DNA of 64,000 nucleotides. Source: [Phialemoniopsis] sp. UDSM-2020 (lineage: Eukaryota > Ascomycota > Sordariomycetes > Thyridiales > Thyridiaceae). The stretch is taken from positions 4,464,001-4,528,000 of the forward strand of contig JAEILZ010000002.1 of the NCBI GenBank assembly GCA_018873225.1. The letters run 5' to 3'. Positions 59,217-64,000 of the stretch are shown one piece after another. Position 1 is the stretch's first letter. Every line of letters starts with the position of its first letter. The position numbers and the translations under genes are program-made. The notes under the pieces were generated by a model. The model did no database searches. It was not told where the DNA came from and worked only from the letters and a program-made list of their open reading frames with translations.

Positions 59217-59976
59217 TCACTGTAGAGCTAATAGTTGTAGCTTCAACGAAGACTATTTTTACTCGGGTTGACTTTGACGGACTTGCCTTGACACACTTCG
59301 AGTCTTTGTTAGCTCAGCCGATGTGTCTGATCTACCTCATCCTTAAACGGGTTGCAATAGGATAGTGGATGCGTCAGATTTTAGTGTAATTTCAGCTTTC
59401 TTCATCCAGGGTCTGGCTCCTCATTACTTATTTTGGTCATATTTTTGTGATGCGCGTACATTTCTTACTAATTCCGCTTCATTATGCGAACCCCTTAAGA
59501 ACTTCTGGCATGCTTTTTCTAGGCATAAACTTCCAAGTCAGAGGTGAACTCCTCGGCATAGCATGTAAGTACCCCGGAAGTACTTATCCGCTCTGCTCTA
59601 TCGCAGTATAGGATCTTCAGGCTGGTAGGAAGTGAATTAGGAAGCCAATAAGGCGTTGGCTTCGGATACGAAGGATTCATTACAGCCTGCTTGGCGTGAT
59701 CTCTGGCAGTTGGATGTGGAGATTCATTGAAACCGCAGAGAATGCATGAGAAAGTCCATATCCCTTTATTTAAATATCGCGGCCCTTGGGGATTTGAGTT
59801 TGACGGAACTTGACTACCCATCATGGCACTGATAGACGGCCGATTCTGTTGACTGTTCACCTGAAGCTCCAGATCCATAACATACCGTGGCTCTGTTAGT
59901 TGGTCTTTGTTCTTTTCTATTTTTTTTCACTTTCAAGCGTATGTGCATCTGAGCTGCGCGGCTTTCACCATACAGC
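59217..59976. other. Upstream region of the alpha/beta-hydrolase
   Basis: About 760 nt holding the GH5 3' UTR and the hydrolase promoter. A TTTATTTAAAT stretch near 59763-59773 is about 200 nt upstream of the next ATG. No gene is seen. Confidence 0.4.
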
Positions 59977-61098
59977 ATGGCTCCACTCTCGTCGAGCCAG
60001 CCCCTGAAGTCTTTATACACGATCTTCTTCCTCCTCAAGGCTCCACCGCAGCTCATACTAGTATCTCTCCAATCCCTCGTCAAACCTTTCCGGCGCCTGC
60101 CAGAATGGAGTACCAAAGTGTGCATCAACAGCGCTCTTGTAGAAATGATATTCCAGTATGTCGCAGCAACTCGATCATCGCGTCTACTTTACGAGGCTCC
60201 CAAGACAGCCAGGGAACGGCATGAAAGAATCGAGACACCTCCCGCCGAAATTTTCTCTGGCGTCCTCACAGGCTCTGGGGCAGTCAAGCCTGGACCCGTT
60301 GACGCGGTGTGGTTTCCGGACTCGGCACCCACACCTGCAACACCCGACATCAAAAATCAGAAGCTCGTTCTTCACTTTCCCGGAGGTGCTTTCATCATGG
60401 CTTTTGGGCATGAAAAAGCAGGAAGAGGTGTTGCAGACATGTTCATGAAGCACATGCAGGCTACGAGGGCTATCTGGGCACAGTATCGACTCGCCGAGAC
60501 GCCCGAAACTTGCTTTCCTGCCGCAGTCCAGGACGCTCTCACATTCTACCACCACGTCTTGTCTCTGGGATTTGACCCGAAGAACATCATCCTCTCGGGT
60601 GATTCCGCTGGGGGCAATGCTGTGATCGCCTTGCTGCGGTACTTGGAAGCCGGTCAGGATGAGGCTGGGGCGCAATCTCTCCCCTTGCCCGGCGGAGCTA
60701 TCGTTTTCTCTCCCTGGATCAACCTAACGCCTGACGCTGGAAGGAACTACGACCAATACAGGGATGCAAAGTCAGACATTCTGATCAGGCCCCTTCTGGA
60801 GTGGGGGATTGAGGCGTACCGCCCTAAAGGCAACATTACGAGTGAGGAGGAGTCCTATGTCTCTCCATTCCACCATCCATTCAAATCGTCGGTGCCGTTG
60901 TTCATCCACGCTGGAGAGGTCGAAGCCATCCATGATGATATCCAAACTTTTGCCGACGAGATGGCCCAGCTGAATGGCGATAGCGTGCGGTTTCAAGCAA
61001 CACCGCTCGCATCACACGATCTCCTGTTGTCGCACGAGGGGGCTGGCCTGACAGCGGAGCTCGCAGCCGTCATGGAACAGGCCGATAGGTTTTTTTAA
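59977..61098 (+). CDS. Alpha/beta-hydrolase, HSL-like esterase
   Basis: Intronless gene for 373 aa. The fold matches the hormone-sensitive-lipase (Abhydrolase_3) group: nucleophile elbow GDSAGG (Ser210), an acidic residue and a His near the end (ASHDLLL). The oxyanion-hole motif, normally HGGG, reads HFPGGAF (residues 133-139). A hydrophobic N-terminal stretch (residues ~11-32) may be a membrane anchor and not a cleaved signal. Fungal relatives act on small esters and on secondary-metabolite intermediates. It converges on the MATE transporter gene, with 155 nt between stops, so an efflux/detoxification pairing is possible but unproven. Confidence 0.9.
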   Translation: MAPLSSSQPLKSLYTIFFLLKAPPQLILVSLQSLVKPFRRLPEWSTKVCINSALVEMIFQYVAATRSSRLLYEAPKTARERHERIETPPAEIFSGVLTGSGAVKPGPVDAVWFPDSAPTPATPDIKNQKLVLHFPGGAFIMAFGHEKAGRGVADMFMKHMQATRAIWAQYRLAETPETCFPAAVQDALTFYHHVLSLGFDPKNIILSGDSAGGNAVIALLRYLEAGQDEAGAQSLPLPGGAIVFSPWINLTPDAGRNYDQYRDAKSDILIRPLLEWGIEAYRPKGNITSEEESYVSPFHHPFKSSVPLFIHAGEVEAIHDDIQTFADEMAQLNGDSVRFQATPLASHDLLLSHEGAGLTAELAAVMEQADRFF

Positions 61099-61253
61099 AA
61101 TTGGAAACAGTGAAAATCCGTATGGGAATATTTCAACATCCGGCATTTGCTAGTTAGTCAAGTAGTATCTCTCCGAACAAGCTACAGATGTTACTCTGGT
61201 CGAGTGGCCCGCATGTTCTCATAATCTCAATCCCATCGAAAGTCTATGGTTTA

Positions 61254-62732
61254 TCACGATGTCTCCCTCAGCCGCACCATGCTCGCACAGTCATGCCAGT
61301 TGATGATATTCATGTAAGCCAACTCAATGACGGCGATCGACACCATGCCTGATCCAAGACCAACCCACACACCATTCAGCTCCATGCGGAAGCGGCCGAG
61401 CTCAAGCCATATTGCCAAAGGAACCGCTACCAGATAATTTACTCCGATAACCACGATCGCAGCAACCGACTGGCGACCAAGTCCACGGAGTGTGCCGTTG
61501 CACCCGCAGATGATAGCGTCGATGACTTGAAACGCACCAACAGCAAACATGGACTCGGTAGCGATGTGCTGAACGGTCCTGTCGTCGGAGAACACGGGGC
61601 CGAGACGTTTGCGTAGGAGTATGAGGGCAGCACCGTCGAGAACTCCGATCGAAGTGAAGACAACGGCGTAGAGAGTAACGGCTCGGCGTGCAGCCGGCAC
61701 GAGACCGGCTCCAATGAGGTGACCGACACGGGTGCTGACAGCGACACTGACGGAAAAGGGGATGTGCCACATGATCACCGACGTGGTGGTTAGGATTGTT
61801 TGAGCAGCCAGGTGCTCCGTGCTGAGGTATGAGGTGCTGAATGTCAGAATCTCGAAAGCAGCCCACTCAGCGAGCGTCAGGGTTGACCCTGCTACCGACA
61901 GCCGGATCATTGGACCCCAGTGCTGGAAAGCGCTGCGCGAGATGCCTGTCCAGCATTTGTGTGACCATTTCCCAAAGACGACGATGTATATGACAAGCAG
62001 AACAGGTCTAAGGTTGTTCGCTATGGCAGCACTCAGGGCTGCACCTGTCAGACCCATTCCCATCTGGAAGACGAACAGCCAGGCCAAAAACATGTTTACT
62101 GGCGCACATATCAGCAATATGACCAAACCAGCCTTGAAGTCACCCTGTGCTTGAAGGAACCGTTTGCCTGCCTCAAAGGCAGCGTAGCCGGGAAGTCCGA
62201 TCAGGCTCGTCTGTAGGAATGAGCCGGCTTTGACGGCTAGATCGTACTGCGGGACAAGGGCCGGGAGAAGAGAAGGCGATAATATCCAAATGACACCGAT
62301 CGGGATGGACGTCATGAACATGAGAAGTAGCATTCGTTGGACGTGGAGGCCGACGCCTACCAGGTTTCCAGATCCGTAGGCCTGGGCGCAAAGTGTATCA
62401 AGTGCGGTCGCCATGCCCTCGAAGATGGACAGACCCACAATGTTCATGGTCGTGACGCCGATGCTGGCCGCGGCCAAGTCGCTTGCGCCGATGTGTCCGG
62501 CCACGAACGTCGTAATAACCGCGAAGGAGTACTGCAAAAGATAGGTGGCGATGAGAGGAAGGGAGTACTCCGAGAGTAGCCATATTTCCGACCACCAGCT
62601 GTTGACCGGAGACTTTGAGGCACGGTCCTCTGGATTTGACAGAAGGGGCGCGGCTTCATCATACTCGTCGTCGTTGACCTCGACTGAATGGGCAATGAAT
62701 GGGGATGCATCCGTGACGGGTGAGTCAGACAT
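61254..62732 (-). CDS. MATE family efflux transporter
   Basis: Intronless gene for 492 aa with the ATG at 62732. About 60 hydrophilic N-terminal residues precede twelve predicted membrane segments arranged as two MatE halves: SLPLIATYLLQYSF, AGHIGASDLAAAS and CAQAYGSGN in the first half; STRVGHLIGAG and GRQSVAAIVV in the second. Members export cationic drugs or metabolites by H+ or Na+ antiport; fungal ones sit in plasma or vacuolar membrane. The sequence is complete and shows no lesion. It lies tail-to-tail with the alpha/beta-hydrolase. Confidence 0.93.
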   Translation of the reverse strand: MSDSPVTDASPFIAHSVEVNDDEYDEAAPLLSNPEDRASKSPVNSWWSEIWLLSEYSLPLIATYLLQYSFAVITTFVAGHIGASDLAAASIGVTTMNIVGLSIFEGMATALDTLCAQAYGSGNLVGVGLHVQRMLLLMFMTSIPIGVIWILSPSLLPALVPQYDLAVKAGSFLQTSLIGLPGYAAFEAGKRFLQAQGDFKAGLVILLICAPVNMFLAWLFVFQMGMGLTGAALSAAIANNLRPVLLVIYIVVFGKWSHKCWTGISRSAFQHWGPMIRLSVAGSTLTLAEWAAFEILTFSTSYLSTEHLAAQTILTTTSVIMWHIPFSVSVAVSTRVGHLIGAGLVPAARRAVTLYAVVFTSIGVLDGAALILLRKRLGPVFSDDRTVQHIATESMFAVGAFQVIDAIICGCNGTLRGLGRQSVAAIVVIGVNYLVAVPLAIWLELGRFRMELNGVWVGLGSGMVSIAVIELAYMNIINWHDCASMVRLRETS

Positions 62733-64000
62733 GATACACAACACCTTGTTTCCAGATAAGTCAGTCGTCTTACTAACATCAGCGTTCGTTCAGGACGAAC
62801 GCATTGCAAGTTACAGTCAACTTACGACTAGGAGAGTGTCTGTCTGTTTGCAGCACCGTCCAGTTTCAGAGTCCAGTTTCTCATGCAAGAGCGCAATTGC
62901 TGCATGGCGCGGCAATTCCCAGGAAATAAGAGAAGAAATTACAATGTGCCATCACAGGATCCGACACAACACACTATTGCTTACGGAAAGCTACCCCTGC
63001 TCCGGGTCTCGGAACAGTAGCGTCAGGATGAGGCGAAAAGTTCTCTCCGAGTACTGGAAGTATGGTAGTACTCGGGACTACCATAACCGGACATTCGGTT
63101 CCAACGCATTCTGCATGACGGAGTGTGAAGCGTTACTTCGTCAAGGGGTTGATGCTTAGGGCCGTCAGCTTAAGGATTCCGAAGGTCTGCTATTCCAACT
63201 TGAACAGGGGCAGAGTCGAGATGCCTAGCCCACTTTGCGATGCCAGGTTTTCTGTGTCCAGGCATGATGGCCCCTGGATAGCGCTAGAGGGCTACCTTGA
63301 CGCGGATTATATGCCGATTGGCTCGATGTAACAGCAATCGTCAGCTAGAGTTGTATTGCGAAATGTTAGTTGCGACCTGCTGCGGAGTAGGGGTCCAACC
63401 AGGGTCATCATCCTTGCACTTCAACCTTGCACACATCAATTGCAGCTGGTGGGCTATGATGAGATTCCTGACATGCGTGTGAAGTACAGTACCATTTCAC
63501 CCCCTGAGCAATGGTTATCCGTGAAGCACGGAAAGGGCTGTTTCTTTGAGGGCTTCTCTGATGCAAAACATGCGGAATTCATGATGGAAGACTTGAGTGA
63601 TTGAATGGCATGAAGCCTCCTAGATGTGGGCGTAATTGCACGCCGCCTAGTACAGCACCATGGCATCTCTACATCGAGATTGTAACCTAAACATGGTGGT
63701 AACCAGCAATTGAAGCCCCTTGTTCACCGTCCCGAGAGGTGGATGTTCTTTTGTCATCGAAGTGAATCTCAAATTCGTCACGAACAACAATGACTCCGTC
63801 TGTGAGGCCACGAACGCTCTCCCCTCCCCCAGGGCTCTCCTTCCCGGTGCGCTTGATAGAAACGTCCCGATCCGCAGTCCAGATAGAATGATTGACAGAC
63901 CTCTTTGGAGCGAGCTTGAAGTTGCCTCGGCTACCAGACGCGTTGGATGCCTGCTTTGACCCAGATTGCTTGAGGGCTGTCGCGACGAACCCAGAGTTGT
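62733..64000. other. Right end of window, no convincing gene
   Basis: The left part should be the MATE promoter. Short ORFs follow, the best being 63356-63604 on the plus strand with a protein-like 3' half, but no family is recognised and no ATG-led, splice-consistent model could be built. A gene whose other half lies beyond the window cannot be excluded. Confidence 0.35.

Noticed and set aside
63356..63604. Plus-strand ORF of 82 codons with a protein-like 3' half
   Set aside because: No recognisable domain, no convincing start or splice partner; kept only as a note.

Overview
The window is nuclear DNA of a filamentous ascomycete. Genes are broken by short introns, mostly 50-85 nt, with GTRNGT-like donors and CTRAC-like branch points. 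The proteome (CDH, AA9 LPMO, GH5, WSC protein, Zn2Cys6 factors) fits a plant-biomass-degrading Pezizomycotina, most likely a Sordariomycete. The species cannot be told from the sequence alone. All exon joins below were placed by hand from splice consensus, reading phase and recalled family sequences. No tRNA, rRNA, CRISPR array or intact transposon was seen.

Left part (0-25 kb) is mostly housekeeping: a mitochondrial carrier, an SR-type splicing factor, a sterol O-acyltransferase, fimbrin, a small RING-like/ankyrin-like protein, a DDHD phospholipase, the largest subunit of RNA polymerase III, and an HMCES-type SRAP protein that repairs abasic sites.

Middle part (25-44 kb) is accessory. A secreted cellobiose dehydrogenase comes first. 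Then follows a compact block: cupin dioxygenase, SDR, second cupin dioxygenase, Zn2Cys6 regulator, and a divergent MFS sugar-type transporter. All three enzymes carry N-termini that look like mitochondrial presequences. A CCGGCGG-type motif recurs upstream of each gene of the block, so it reads as a co-regulated catabolic unit. The regulator has a one-base frameshift. An aminotransferase and a large cell-surface protein (five cysteine-rich modules, WSC domain, GPI-type tail) follow.

Right part (46-64 kb) holds secreted and detoxification genes: a type-B carboxylesterase, a bZIP/DUF3425 factor, a secreted FAD oxidase tail-to-tail with an SDR, a broken allantoate-permease-type transporter, an AA9 LPMO, a GH5 endoglucanase with a 10-nt microexon, an alpha/beta hydrolase and a MATE transporter. 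CDH, the LPMO and the GH5 cellulase are natural partners in oxidative and hydrolytic cellulose breakdown: CDH supplies electrons to the LPMO, and the GH5 cuts internal bonds. They are not adjacent, however. The last 1.2 kb shows no convincing gene.
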